Numbered from the stretch's first letter, positions 37,298 through 47,100 are shown. The stretch: 64,000 nt of DNA from Paracidobacterium acidisoli (GCF_003428625.2 NZ_QVQT02000002.1:531026-595025); one strand, 5' to 3'. Notes: a model not told the origin generated them from the sequence alone. Translations and numbers: made by a program.

Positions 37298-38365
37298 ATG
37301 CCTGTTGAACTCGAAGTCATCTTTGAAATCACAGATCAGGTCGAAGCGTTTATGCCTCAGCCTCAACGGATGGTTCGCGTTCTGACAGTGCTTATGGTCA
37401 TGTTCGCCACATCCGCGGGCCTGTATGCCCGGAAGGGACAGGAAGCCATGAAGCATTTGGTGCTTTATCGCACAGTAAAGGTCAATGGAGTTTCCATCTT
37501 CTATCGAGAAGCCGGGCCGCAGAATGCTCCGACCCTCCTGCTGCTGCATGGCCTGCCCTCATCGTCACGGATGTTTGAGTCTCTGTTTGCGCGGCTCTCG
37601 GACAAATACCACCTTGTGGCGCCCGATTATCCAGGATTCGGACACAGCGACTGGCCTGATCCGAAAGATTTTGCCTATACCTTCGATCACATCGCGCAGG
37701 TGATTGAGAATTTCACAGAGATCCTGGGGATGTCTCGTTACACGCTCTACATGCAGGATTACGGCGGCCCTGTCGGCTTTCGCATGACCCTCGCACACCC
37801 GGAGCGCGTCGTTGCACTTATCGTCCAGGACGCAGTCGCTCACAACGAAGGCCTGGGAGCGAACTGGACCACACGGCGGGCTTTCTGGGCTGACAGGGCA
37901 GGACACGAAGAAGCGCTTCGCAATAATCTGTTGTCCCTTGCAGCTACCAGGACACGGCATGTCGGCGACGATCCAGATGTCGAATTGTACGATCCGGATT
38001 TGTGGAGCGATGAATTTGCCTTTCTGAACTCGCCAGGCCAGGCACAGATCCAGAGCGACCTCTTCTACGACTATCGTACAAACGTTGAAGCATACCCCAA
38101 ATGGCAGGCCTGGATGCAGAAGACACAACCGGAACTATTAGTTATCTGGGGCAAACATGATCTCTCGTTCGATGCCGGCGAACCGGAACGCTATCGCAGA
38201 GACGTGCCAAATGCCGAGGTGCACGTTCTGGATGCGGGCACTTCGCACTGGATACGAAAGCAGATGAGATTGCAGCTCTGGCTCGTAAATTTATGGCCGC
38301 GCACGCTGAATAAGTCTCGGCATCAGCGCCGCAGCGTTATAGTGTTTTCAGGGAATGTCTTCTGA
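37298..38365 (+). CDS. Alpha/beta hydrolase with C-terminal frameshift
   Basis: The reading frame gives 355 residues of an alpha/beta-fold hydrolase related to haloalkane dehalogenases and epoxide hydrolases. It has the oxyanion region LLLHGLPSSSRMF, the nucleophile elbow MQDYGGPVG (Asp type) and LLVIWGKHDLSF. After DAG (about residue 314) the frame departs from the family: the frame that begins CAC at 38239 reads HFALDTKADEIAALARKFM up to a TAA at 38311. That is the expected C-terminus with the catalytic His. One base, probably a G at 38236-38238, is missing. As written the protein lacks its catalytic His and ends with about 40 unrelated residues overlapping mug by 11 bp. Start is uncertain; a signal-like segment is present, and the ATG at 37448 is possible. 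Confidence 0.8.
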   Translation: MPVELEVIFEITDQVEAFMPQPQRMVRVLTVLMVMFATSAGLYARKGQEAMKHLVLYRTVKVNGVSIFYREAGPQNAPTLLLLHGLPSSSRMFESLFARLSDKYHLVAPDYPGFGHSDWPDPKDFAYTFDHIAQVIENFTEILGMSRYTLYMQDYGGPVGFRMTLAHPERVVALIVQDAVAHNEGLGANWTTRRAFWADRAGHEEALRNNLLSLAATRTRHVGDDPDVELYDPDLWSDEFAFLNSPGQAQIQSDLFYDYRTNVEAYPKWQAWMQKTQPELLVIWGKHDLSFDAGEPERYRRDVPNAEVHVLDAGTSHWIRKQMRLQLWLVNLWPRTLNKSRHQRRSVIVFSGNVF

Positions 38366-38894
38366 TCTGCAGTTATATTCAACAGGCCTGCCCGACGTCA
38401 TTTCGACATCCCTGAACGTGGTCTTCTGTGGGATCAATCCGGGAATGCGGTCGGCCGCAGTCGGACTCCACTTCGCGAATCGGAGCAATCGCTTTTGGCG
38501 TGTGCTTCACCTCGCGGGCTTCACCGCCAGACAGCTGGAGCCGGAAGAAGCACCGCTCCTGCTCGATTACGGTTGTGGAATCACCTCTGCAGTGGATCGG
38601 CCGACAGTCAGCGCAACCGATCTCTGTCGAGCCGACTACATCGCCGCCCGTCCTTTTTTTGAGCGCAAAATCGCGAAGTACAGACCCAGATACCTGGCGT
38701 TCCTGGGCAAGCCGGCATGTTCAGTATTCTTAAACCAGCGCGACCTCTCGTGGGGGTTACAGCGAGCTGCACTCGGCGGATCTGTGGCCTGGGTACTACC
38801 CAATCCAAGCGGCCTGAACCGCGCATTCACCATCGGCATGCTGACAAACGCCTATAGAGAGTTATTCGAGGCCGCGGTCCTCGGCCATCAATAA
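38355..38894 (+). CDS. mug: Mismatch-specific (G:U/T) DNA glycosylase
   Basis: A 179-residue uracil-DNA-glycosylase superfamily member that closely follows Escherichia coli Mug. It has the active-site motif GINPG (residues 26-30), ANRSNRFWRVLHLAGFTARQ, YGCGITSAVDRPT and the intercalation motif NPSGLNR (150-156). It removes uracil, thymine or etheno-cytosine opposite guanine to start base-excision repair in the cytoplasm. The start lies inside the frameshifted end of the preceding hydrolase; without that frameshift the two genes would be separated by about 40 bp. Standard length. Confidence 0.93.
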   Translation: MSSDLQLYSTGLPDVISTSLNVVFCGINPGMRSAAVGLHFANRSNRFWRVLHLAGFTARQLEPEEAPLLLDYGCGITSAVDRPTVSATDLCRADYIAARPFFERKIAKYRPRYLAFLGKPACSVFLNQRDLSWGLQRAALGGSVAWVLPNPSGLNRAFTIGMLTNAYRELFEAAVLGHQ

Positions 38895-39007
38895 GAGAAG
38901 ACCATTGCAGATGCGCTCCTGATCGGCATAATGATGACCTGTCAATCATGTACAGATCGATAGCTTTGCCCGATTGTTGCCATTCTGCTCCTCTGATTTA
39001 ATGACCA

Positions 39008-39030
39008 CATCAGCCTTGATGCGGCTGATG
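39008..39030. promoter_or_regulatory. Perfect 8-bp hairpin in the gap upstream of the gene at 39102
   Basis: CATCAGCC and GGCTGATG pair around a 7-nt loop within the 207-bp gap between mug and the gene at 39102. There is no T-run, so it is either an operator-like palindrome or a hairpin in the leader of the next gene. Nothing else was recognised in this gap. Confidence 0.3.
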
Positions 39031-39101
39031 AGCACATCGTCGGCATGTACGGTTGGACAAAGTGACAGGGAATGGACAATCAGGCGTGAAGGAGCGATGG
39101 A

Positions 39102-40451
39102 ATGACATCAACGGAGAAATTCAATACTCATCAAAAAGCGCTCAGAATCAATCTCGACCCGACCAGCTATGGCTCCTTCGCCGAAATTGGCGCGGGCCAG
39201 GAAGTCGCAAGATGGTTCCTGGTTGTCGGAGGAGCCTCCGGGACAGTTGCGAAATCGATCTCTGCGTATGACAAGGAAGTGAGTGACGATCTGTACGGTT
39301 CCGGTGCCCGCTACGTTTCCAAAGAACGGCTCGAAGCGATGCTGGACAGCGAATGGACTCAGCTTATCCACCAGTTGAATAAAAGCCGTGGATCGAGCAC
39401 CTGCTTCTTTTCCTTTGTCGATACCATTTCTGCTCGCAATTACGCCGGAACAAATGAGCCTCACGGCTGGGTTAGCCTGCGTTTTCAACTGCAGCCCGGC
39501 GGTCAGGCCAACGAAGTCGTCCTCCACATCAACATGCGCGATCCTTCCAGCTCCCTTGAGCAGGAGGCAATCGGCATCCTGGGTGTAAACCTTATCTACG
39601 CAGTTTTCTATCAACTGCACACCATAGACTCATTCCTCAGAAGCATTGCTGAGGACATCGAAAAGCGTATTGAGATTGACTATATAGAAGTAAGCGGGAC
39701 CGCTTTTGAAGGGTGGGACAAGCGCGAGCTCCTGATACAACTGGTGCGCGCTGAACTTGCTGAGGCTGTATGTTTCCTGTCCGGCAGACCGCCGGCTCCG
39801 CCCATCGAAGTTTTGCACAAGCAGGCCGTCGTACTTGCGCCAGGATCGTTCGAACATTCAGATCTTGCCCATGCGGAAATCCATGAAAGGATACTGGCCT
39901 CAGGGGTCCGGCAGCTCCGCGAAGAGTCAGGACAAAATGCCCCTGCACCGGCAGGGTTTTTCTGCTTCTCTGCAATGCCGCTTCGTGAAAGTGATTCGCA
40001 GCCGGGTATCTCTGACTTGCTGAAACGGATCAATGCTCTTCAAACGCGAGGTGGCGACGTGCTGCTGTTTCGTGAGCAGGAGCTTTACAGCATGACCGCC
40101 CTCGTGAACCGCTACACAAAGGAACGAGTGCGGTTCGTTGTGGGCCTGTCTCTTCTGATCCGTGTGTGGGAGTATCGGTACAAAGCTCTTCCCGGCGGCT
40201 TTCTGGAGGCTTTGTCTCGCCTCCTCGCACAAAACGTCCGCATATACGCTTATCCGATGAGCTCGACGGATCTCGAACAGGCGATTCAAAGCATCTCCGC
40301 CACAGGCTGGCGGTGGACCGATACGGACGAATGGGTCTCTGCCAGCGAGCTTCGTCCTGCGCCGCCGCTTAGCCATCTTTACGATTACGTTCTCGCCAGC
40401 AACTTCCTTGTTCCGATGCATAATCCGATGACTCAGACAGCGGCTGAGTAG
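39102..40451 (+). CDS. Conserved cytoplasmic protein of unknown function
   Basis: A 449-residue soluble protein with no signal peptide or membrane helix. It starts with the strongly conserved-looking ALRINLDPTSYGSFAEIGAG, then QEVARWFLVVGGASGTVAKS and SAYDKEVSDDLYG. Later parts include GILGVNLIYAVFYQLHT and a C-terminal Rossmann-like stretch (RGGDVLLFREQELY, RFVVGLSLLIRVW). I recall close relatives labelled TonB-dependent receptor in public annotations. The sequence has no export signal, plug or barrel, so that name would be wrong. The start is supported by AAGGAG 8 nt upstream. No function can be assigned; it is apparently monocistronic. Confidence 0.75.
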   Translation: MTSTEKFNTHQKALRINLDPTSYGSFAEIGAGQEVARWFLVVGGASGTVAKSISAYDKEVSDDLYGSGARYVSKERLEAMLDSEWTQLIHQLNKSRGSSTCFFSFVDTISARNYAGTNEPHGWVSLRFQLQPGGQANEVVLHINMRDPSSSLEQEAIGILGVNLIYAVFYQLHTIDSFLRSIAEDIEKRIEIDYIEVSGTAFEGWDKRELLIQLVRAELAEAVCFLSGRPPAPPIEVLHKQAVVLAPGSFEHSDLAHAEIHERILASGVRQLREESGQNAPAPAGFFCFSAMPLRESDSQPGISDLLKRINALQTRGGDVLLFREQELYSMTALVNRYTKERVRFVVGLSLLIRVWEYRYKALPGGFLEALSRLLAQNVRIYAYPMSSTDLEQAIQSISATGWRWTDTDEWVSASELRPAPPLSHLYDYVLASNFLVPMHNPMTQTAAE

Positions 40452-40542
40452 CTGCGTATCCGGATTTGATCGCAACTGGTTCCTTAAACGTCGACGGTAT
40501 CACTCGACCACTCCGGGATTCGGAGCAATAAGAAGGACGACC

Positions 40543-40890
40543 ATGATTTCAGGTGCCCACGTAGTCATTTACTGCAGGGATGCCGAGGCGGACCGCGCCT
40601 TTCTCCGCGACATCCTCGGACTAAAATTCGTGGATGCGGGTCACGGCTGGCTGATCTTTGCCCTGCCACCAGCAGAGATCGCAATCCATCCCTCTGATGA
40701 CAACGTCACACAGGAGCTCTACTTCATGTGCGACGATCTGGAGGCCGAGATAGATTCCCTCGCGCAACGAGGAGTCCATTGTTCCGGGGTTTATGAAGCG
40801 CGATGGGGTTCGATTACGAAAATTCCGCTTCCCAGTGGAGGCAACGTAGGTCTCTATCAGCCGAAGCACCCTAAGGCACCAGGTCTGTAG
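40543..40890 (+). CDS. VOC/glyoxalase-superfamily protein
   Basis: A 115-residue single-module vicinal-oxygen-chelate protein with paired beta-alpha-beta-beta-beta units. HVVIYCRDAEADRAFLRDIL opens the first, and ELYFMCDDLEAEIDSLAQRG with GNVGLYQPKHP forms the second. Members bind a metal and act in glyoxal detoxification, antibiotic resistance or ring cleavage; small stand-alone ones like this are usually of unknown function. An AAGGA ribosome site is present. It is the last gene before the tRNA-derived repeat at 41055, so it probably belongs to the ancestral chromosome rather than the island. Confidence 0.8.
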   Translation: MISGAHVVIYCRDAEADRAFLRDILGLKFVDAGHGWLIFALPPAEIAIHPSDDNVTQELYFMCDDLEAEIDSLAQRGVHCSGVYEARWGSITKIPLPSGGNVGLYQPKHPKAPGL

Positions 40891-41054
40891 TGACACACCC
40901 TTCAAATTGAGAAACACCGAAATCTGAAGAGCAGCTATTCGTTCCCAGGAAATGCTTTCGCAAAACCGGCTACTTTGCGGATGCCGCGAGGAAGAGCGTT
41001 CCATGGTCCATGGACTCACACTCTTTTTGCCGGACAGCGCAGGACGCGCGTGTT

Positions 41055-41073
41055 TGGTTGCCCCCAGGGATTC
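41055..41073 (-). repeat. Detached 3' end of tRNA-Gln: putative left attachment site
   Basis: TGGTTGCCCCCAGGGATTC repeats the end of the tRNA-Gln gene at 58921-58940 in the same orientation, differing only by five instead of six C. It covers the CCA end, acceptor strand and part of the T-arm, with no remaining tRNA beyond. This is the usual footprint left when an element integrates at a tRNA 3' end. The surrounding 335-bp gap (40891-41225) holds no gene that I can support. Confidence 0.7.
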
Positions 41074-41225
41074 ACGAGTGTTGAAAAAATAAGATACAAG
41101 TTTTCACCGCAACCATCCCCACCTGTACCTCGCCTAAAATTAACATTCACACACTGATTCTTCGCGCACTTCATCGGACTTTCTGAGACCAGTTCGACAT
41201 AGGGTAGCGCGTCTGCAGAGTTCAC

Positions 41226-41534
41226 TTAGCTCCCGCCAGCCGCACTAGCCTTCCGTGGTTGTGGCCGGTCAAGGTTAAGGAAGTATTGCGCTGGCTTTCC
41301 ATAGAGCTGCGCAATTTGCAGGAGTTCAAAGACTTCGATGCTTCGCTCACCCATCTCGCATTTTGAGAGGAAGGAATGCGACCTGCCCATGATCGCGGAG
41401 ACCTCGCGCTGCGTTAGCCCCGCTTCCTCGTGGGCAGAGATGGGCCTTTTCAGGAAACCATCGTAGAGAGCCTGATGAGGCGTCGTTCTTCCCTTCCGCA
41501 ATATGCGGGTCTCCGGCTTCTTCTCTTTCTTCAC
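41226..41534 (-). CDS. XRE-family helix-turn-helix protein
   Basis: A 102-residue protein with a Cro/CI-type HTH at about 34-88. EEAGLTQREVSAIMGRSHSFLSKCEMGERSI contains the two HTH helices, and VFELLQIAQLYGKPAQYFL completes the domain; this has to be read as two adjacent stretches, EEAGLTQREVSAIMG and RSHSFLSKCEMGERSI. The basic N-terminus MKKEKKPETRILRKGR is unusual. The GTG at 41534 is the earliest start after an upstream in-frame TGA and has only a weak GAAGA ribosome site; a TTG further in is possible. It lies at the left end of the proposed island. Such genes often control mobile-element functions, but a target is not visible. Confidence 0.75.
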   Translation of the reverse strand: MKKEKKPETRILRKGRTTPHQALYDGFLKRPISAHEEAGLTQREVSAIMGRSHSFLSKCEMGERSIEVFELLQIAQLYGKPAQYFLNLDRPQPRKASAAGGS

Positions 41535-41691
41535 TCTTCAAGAGTGGTGACGCCTGACCTAATCCCTGATAAGGGTCGGCATGGGTGGCATTCAGTTCCT
41601 TCCAGGAGGCGGCTGTGTCGAGAGAGTATAGGGAAAAGACGAGGCAGCCTGCTCCAAAGCCCAGCGCGAATAAGAACCCCTGAAGAAACAC
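41347..41691 (-). CDS. Possible small membrane protein overlapping the XRE gene
   Basis: A GTG at 41691 follows a near-perfect AAGGAGG ribosome site with 6-nt spacing and opens a frame of 114 residues. It has one clear transmembrane helix (FLQGFLFALGFGAGCLVFSL) and a charged tail. The last 62 or so residues overlap the XRE gene in another frame and look like its shadow, so the true protein may end earlier through a frameshift, or the long overlap may be real. The strong ribosome site and N-terminal helix are the only support. Family not recognised. Confidence 0.35.
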   Translation of the reverse strand: MFLQGFLFALGFGAGCLVFSLYSLDTAASWKELNATHADPYQGLGQASPLLKSEEREEAGDPHIAEGKNDASSGSLRWFPEKAHLCPRGSGANAARGLRDHGQVAFLPLKMRDG

Positions 41692-41742
41692 AGGCTGCCT
41701 CCTTTCTGGATGAAGAGATTTCACCCGTTGACGTTGCGTTGA

Positions 41743-43551
41743 TTACGGCAGGTAGTACCGAAACGAGGTCCAGATGCCCTGCTCGATTGCCTTCGGAGCG
41801 TAGCCGGGGAGTGTGGCCCAGATGCCGCGCGTGGTGTAGCTGTACTGGAAGCCCTGACGCAGACGGCCCTTGGGTCCGCGGTAAAAGTCGAACCAGTAAC
41901 CGAGGGTGCCTTCCTGTACGTCGCGGGTGGTGCCGGTGCAGCTCGCGCCGCTCGACGGGAAGGTCGGCCCGCCCGGTGTCAGGTTCTCTGAGCCGCATCC
42001 CGAGTTGGTTTCGCTTCCGGGAACGCCGTAGCCCTGGTACTTGCCCGCCGTATTTTGATAGGTCATCCTGCCGATGTAGTCGCCGCCGTAGTAGGCATAC
42101 ACCGAGAGGCGCGGTGTAGCGGCCCAGTCGAGCGAGGCAAGAGCCGACAGACTCTTCAGCGGCTCGAAGGTGCCATCGGGCTTGACCGTCACGTCCGCGA
42201 TGGTGGAATCGCCATAGCGGCCAGTACCGGAGCCGTACATTCCCTTGAGGCCGAGGCTGAGCTTCTTCTTGGCGACCGGAACACGGGCGCTCGCGCCGAT
42301 GCCGCCGCCCCAGACGGTGCTGGTGAAGGCCGAGGACGTAGTGCTGTTGTACACGCGGTCGCGGAAGGAGCGGCCGATACCGAAGATTTCGTAGTGGCCG
42401 ACGCCCGGATCGAAGGCGGCCTTGACGATGAAGTCCGGCGTCTTGCTGATGGCGTACTGCGTCGCCTGGCCGAGAGAGCCGGTGGTGTCGGTGCCACCGG
42501 TGTTGGTCAGGCCGGAGCTGGAGCCGGGGTTCGCATAGATATACGTGATGCCGGGGTTGACGTTGCCGAGGGTTCCGCCAGGACCGAGCACCTGTGGGTT
42601 CTCCAAAGCGACGCCAACGACAACCTTGTCCCCGATGTTCCTGGTGACGCGAAATCCGTACTGACGGGTCCAGACGAAGCCGGGGTTATAGTTCGGGTCG
42701 ATCGTCTGCGGAGTCAGGATATCGCCGGAGAGGTTCGAGAGCCCCTTGGCATCTTCCGTGGCGAGCGACCACATCTGCCCGCCTGCGACGCCCCATCCAT
42801 TGTTGAGCAAAGCCTGGCCCCAGATGACGCGCTGGCGGAAGACGTAGCTGTTGGACTGGTTGTTGTTCGAGGTGATGCCGGTGCCGAGCCAGTCCGCCTC
42901 CCAGTACCCACGCATCGTGCCCCAGGTGGTCTTGCCTTCGCCCATCAGCGCGATGCGCGACTGACGGCTGGTGCCGTCGAACTCGCTCAGGTGATAGCCT
43001 TCGGCCTGCGGGAACGGGATCGAGGTGAACGGCGTGGGGATGTCCGCGCCGGTGGAGTGCGCACGCCATACCGTTTCACCCGCGACATAGCTTCCAGCCG
43101 GTGAGAGCGTCACGCCCTTATAGTGCAGTACGTCGGGATGATCGAGCGTTTCGTTCGTCTTCTTCTGCTCGGCCAGAATCTTCTTCTGGCCGTCCGCGGC
43201 CTGTTGGACGATCACGGAGGTGCTGGCTTTTAGATCGCTCACAGAGGTCTGAAGACCGCTCACCGCCTGGCTGTTCTCTCCAAGCCCCTGCTGCACGGCG
43301 TCGCTCTTTTTCTCCGCCTCATCCGCTCTCGCCTGGGCTGCGGCAGACGCATCCTTCGCCTGCTGCAACTGCTCCTTCATCGCATCCAACTGACGCTGGA
43401 GCTGCAACATCTGCTCCGTAACCTGGTCCAGACGTTTCTGTTCTTCGGTCTCCGGCTTCTCTTTCTTCGGAGCTGTCGTACTCTGCGCCTGCCCTGCGAC
43501 AACGCTTGCCGCAAGCAGCAATGCGCTTAATACTCTCTTGCTCATGTTCAT
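41743..43551 (-). CDS. DcaP-like outer membrane porin with N-terminal coiled coil
   Basis: A 602-residue protein with a signal peptide (MSKRVLSALLLAASVVAGQAQ). A coiled-coil segment follows at about 35-135 (RLDQVTEQMLQLQRQLDAMK, QQAKDASAAAQARADEAEK), then a beta-barrel with alternating aromatic strands (GYWEADWLG, YVFRQRVIWGQALL, YGFRVTRNIG). DcaP-type trimeric porins combine an N-terminal coiled coil with a 16-strand barrel and pass dicarboxylates or other anions; that parallel is my best match. Codon choice is visibly more GC-rich than in most genes to the left. It lies within the proposed island and has no obvious operon partner. Confidence 0.75.
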   Translation of the reverse strand: MNMSKRVLSALLLAASVVAGQAQSTTAPKKEKPETEEQKRLDQVTEQMLQLQRQLDAMKEQLQQAKDASAAAQARADEAEKKSDAVQQGLGENSQAVSGLQTSVSDLKASTSVIVQQAADGQKKILAEQKKTNETLDHPDVLHYKGVTLSPAGSYVAGETVWRAHSTGADIPTPFTSIPFPQAEGYHLSEFDGTSRQSRIALMGEGKTTWGTMRGYWEADWLGTGITSNNNQSNSYVFRQRVIWGQALLNNGWGVAGGQMWSLATEDAKGLSNLSGDILTPQTIDPNYNPGFVWTRQYGFRVTRNIGDKVVVGVALENPQVLGPGGTLGNVNPGITYIYANPGSSSGLTNTGGTDTTGSLGQATQYAISKTPDFIVKAAFDPGVGHYEIFGIGRSFRDRVYNSTTSSAFTSTVWGGGIGASARVPVAKKKLSLGLKGMYGSGTGRYGDSTIADVTVKPDGTFEPLKSLSALASLDWAATPRLSVYAYYGGDYIGRMTYQNTAGKYQGYGVPGSETNSGCGSENLTPGGPTFPSSGASCTGTTRDVQEGTLGYWFDFYRGPKGRLRQGFQYSYTTRGIWATLPGYAPKAIEQGIWTSFRYYLP

Positions 43552-44097
43552 CGTCTCTTTCTCCTTGTCGTGCGATTGAAAAAAGGCAAAGCCTTCCCGT
43601 GGTCGCTGAGGTGGGTCAGCGAGCCGAGCCTGTCAAGCTGTCATGTTGTGTCTGCTGCCTACACTTGAAAATCGGCGTCGAGCCGGAGTCGGTACGACGC
43701 CGCAGTGGAGGTTCTATGCGGAGATCTTTTTCACGGTCTCTCTACACTCCCTCGCGGGACTTGATGCGGAACCGGAAATTCGTGCAGCAGTATCTCGGCA
43801 GGGGTACAAACCACTCCGTCACCCTCCAATTCATCCGACTCCGTGGCCTTTGCCTACAGAACTCCTTGCAGCCGGAACGGATTTGAGGGCGCGGGTGTCT
43901 TCAACCTGGAGGCAGGACGAGTGGCCCATGCCCCGATCAATACCGGCAACAGAACCGTCATTGCACAGGCAGCGCCGATTCATAACAGATTCAGTATCCC
44001 CGCTGCGACGATACGAGAAGCCACGGTCGTCAGCCACAAGTGAATCCCGAGTTTCCATCCCGCACCGAATATCGTTGGCCTCTCTTCAGCGAAACAA
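43552..44097. other. Gap with no supported gene
   Basis: About 550 bp between the NHL/Ig protein terminator and the porin start. Both strands have open frames, but none resembles a family. The best small candidate is 43716-43886 on the plus strand (56 residues, ATG with GGAGG 5 nt upstream, Arg-rich product). I cannot support it beyond the ribosome site. The porin promoter must lie near the right-hand side of the porin start; no clear hexamers were picked out. Confidence 0.3.
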
Positions 44098-44123
44098 GTG
44101 GAGGCCCCGACAGGGGCCTCCAC
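44098..44123 (-). terminator. Strong hairpin terminator of the sigma/receptor operon
   Basis: GTGGAGGCCCC (44098-44108) and GGGGCCTCCAC (44113-44123) form a perfect 11-bp stem with a GACA loop (TGTC on the minus strand). It begins 5 bp after the stop of the NHL/Ig gene. In the direction of transcription it is followed by TTGTTTC. This is the natural end of the leftward five-gene operon. Confidence 0.8.
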
Positions 44124-44128
44124 CACTT

Positions 44129-47100
44129 CTACTGAATCGTGATGTTGAGATTGACCGTCTGCGACTGGCTTCCGGCTGAGCCTGCCCCCGTCACCGTGAT
44201 CTTCGACGTGCCGGTAGCGGCGTTCTGCGAGCTGCCACCGTTACCGCCACCGCACCCGGAGAGCCCCACGAGACCTGCAGTGAGCAGGCCAAGCATTAGC
44301 AGTGGCAGGTACAAGCCAACCCGCTTCCTGCGCGCCGCGAAGCCCCACAACAGCAGACCGCTCGGAAGGAAGAGGAATGCGAGTGACCGCATCGAACCGT
44401 TCCGTCCTGCGCCGTCAGCGTGAACTGCCGATGCTGCCGCCGTAGCTGCTCCGCTGGTCGTGATCGTCAACGTGCTCTGCACCGCATCGTTCTTGCCGTC
44501 AGCTGTAAGGCTGGCCGGCGAGAAGCTGCACGTTACGTTTGCGGGGAGAGTTCCGCAGCTCAGCGCCACCGTGCCCGTGTAACCATACGTCGGAACCAGC
44601 GTGATGATCGCCGCTCCACTCTGGCCGCTTGTAAGCGTCAGGTTGGCCGGCGTCGCGCTCAGGGTGAAGGAGGGCGTCGGCGCTCCGACCGTCAAGGATG
44701 CAGCGGTCGAGCCTGAACCGCTGTAGTTGACGTCGCCGGAATACTCCGCCGTCACAGAGTACGTGCCTGCATTGAGGGTCGCTATGGAGAAGGTTGCGAT
44801 TCCACCGTTCAGGGTGCTCGTCGAACTGGGAATCTGCTGACCTCCGTTGTAGAAGGTGACGGTTCCCGTCGGTGTGATTGTTGTGGATGTCGAGGCAGGC
44901 GCGACTGTCGCGGTAAAGGTCACGTTGTTGCCCTGCTGCACAGCGGAGGATGAAAGCGTCAGCGAAGTCGTGCTCATCGCCAAAGCCGTGCTCACATTGA
45001 CCGTCTCCGAAGACGAAGTGGAACCCGTGTAAGAGGAGTTGCCCTGATAGATAGCCACCACAGGATAGGCTCCGGCCTTAGTGAAGGTGGTCGTGAATGT
45101 GGCCACTCCGCCTGCGTTCAACGATCCGGTGCCCAGCACGTTTGAGTCTGACTGGAAGGTCACGACGCCAGTAGGTATGCCGGTTGATCCGCTTGTAGTG
45201 TTTGTCACCGTTGCAGTAAAGGTTACGGGCTGGGTGGTAGAAGCCGTTGTCGTAGATGCCGTCAGCGCCGTGGCCGTAGATGCCGACGGAGGTGCGACGG
45301 TCAGCGACAACGCCGAGGACGTAGAGGTTGTAAATCCATTCCCTCCCTCGAAGACCGCCGTCACCGAATCCGCACCTTGAGGCAGTAAGGAGGTTGGGCA
45401 ACTCGCTGAACCGCTACCCAGCGTTGCGCTGCACAGGACCAGAGTCCCGTTGTTGTAGAAGGTCACTGTTCCGGTCGGCTGTGCGCTGCTTCCCGTTGCT
45501 GCGACCATAGCCGTCAGCGTCAACGTCTGTCCGGAAACAGGATTGAGGTTGGATGAAGTGGGCGTGCTCGTCGTCGTCCCCACCGGAGTCACCGACACCG
45601 AGGCTGTACCTGATGAGGAAGCGAAGGTGTTGCTCGGATCGTTATAGGTTGCTGTCACCGTATCTGTCACCTGATTCGACCCGCCGGGAAGCAGAGTGGT
45701 GGTGAATGTTGCACTGCCGCCGCTGAGTGTGGCCGGCGAACCTAGAGTTGTGCTTCCCGCTGTAAAGGTCACTGTTCCAGTCGGGACGGTGTTGCCTACC
45801 TGCGCAGCAACATTCACTGTGAACGTGTAGCTGCTGCCGTAGGTGATATTGCCGGTTGGGGGTGTGATCATCGTCGTCGTAGCAGGCAAACCTACTTTGA
45901 CCGTGGCGGACATCGCTGGCATTGTGGAGGATGCCTGGAAGAGACCGTCCGTACTGCCGCTATAGGTCGCAGTGATGGTGTCCGTGCCCACAGGCAAAGT
46001 AGTGACGTTGTTCAACGTGGCCACGGCGGTAGTGCCACTGCCGGAAGTAACCGCGACGGGACTCCCAAGGGCCATCGCAGCACCGCCATTGAAGGCGTAG
46101 TAAAACTGCACAGTGCCGGTGGTGGGAGCGGTCGTGCCGGAGGCGGCTGAGACCATCGCGCTGAGGGTCACGCTCGCACCATCGGCGGGGGCAGTGGGCG
46201 AAGCTGAGACAGCCATCGTGGTGTTGATCGGTGCCTCTACAGTCACTTGCACAGCATTAGAGGTGGAAGGATTGTAGGTGGTAGAACCAGCATAGCTGGC
46301 GGTGTACGTGGCCGTGCCAGCCGTGGATGGGGCTGTGGTTTGCAGCGACGCCGAGCCTCCGCTCAGTGCTTGCTGGCCGATTACGGTGTTGCCATTTTTG
46401 AAGGTAACAGTACCATCGCCTGGGCTCCCGGAAGTTGACTTCACCGTGGCGGTGACGGTGACGGTTGCGCTCGTTGCAGCGGGATTTGGTGTTGCGGTCA
46501 GCGCCGTCGTCGATGCCGCGCCGTTGACCGTTACCAGTACTTGCGTGGATTGTGATGGGGCGTAGTTTGAATCGCCACTATAAGCGGCGTAGATGAGGTT
46601 GTTGCCGGTAGGCAGAATACTGTTGAAGCTGATGTTGAAGCTGTTGCCATTCGCTACCAACGGCGCGGACACGGGGAGAGCGGCGCCGTTGCTGTACAAC
46701 ACGACTTGGCCGGTCACGGGCGCTGACTGCCCAAGTCCGAAACTCAGTCTGAAGTTGGCATTAACCATTGTGCCGGCGTCAGCAGTATTGCCCGGATAGG
46801 GTGAAACAAAAGTCAACTTGCTCTGTGTCTTTGCCGCGTCGGTCGAACTTTCCCCGACTAACTGAATCGTGTTCGTCCCATTGGTGTTGACGGAATTGCT
46901 GGTGACAGTAAGCGTCCCGGTGGCAGTCGACGAACCGGCTGTATACGAAATCTGAATTTCGCAGCTTTGGCCGGGCGCAAGTGAGGGTGTGGCGCTGCAA
47001 TCTGAAATCCCCGCAGGGAGCGTGGATAAGGGAACGACGTTAAATGCAGAGGAGGAGACAGCCAGGCCGCTTATCTTCAGGTCAGTTGCATGACCGCCAG

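Noticed and set aside
42055-43104. 349-codon open frame opposite the porin
   Set aside because: Caused by the GC-rich codon pattern of the porin gene; the product is Ala/Gly/Arg/Val-rich with no fold signature.
43716-43886. 56-residue ORF with a good ribosome site in the gap right of the operon terminator
   Set aside because: No similarity, signal or conserved motif could be seen; kept only as a remark in the gap entry.
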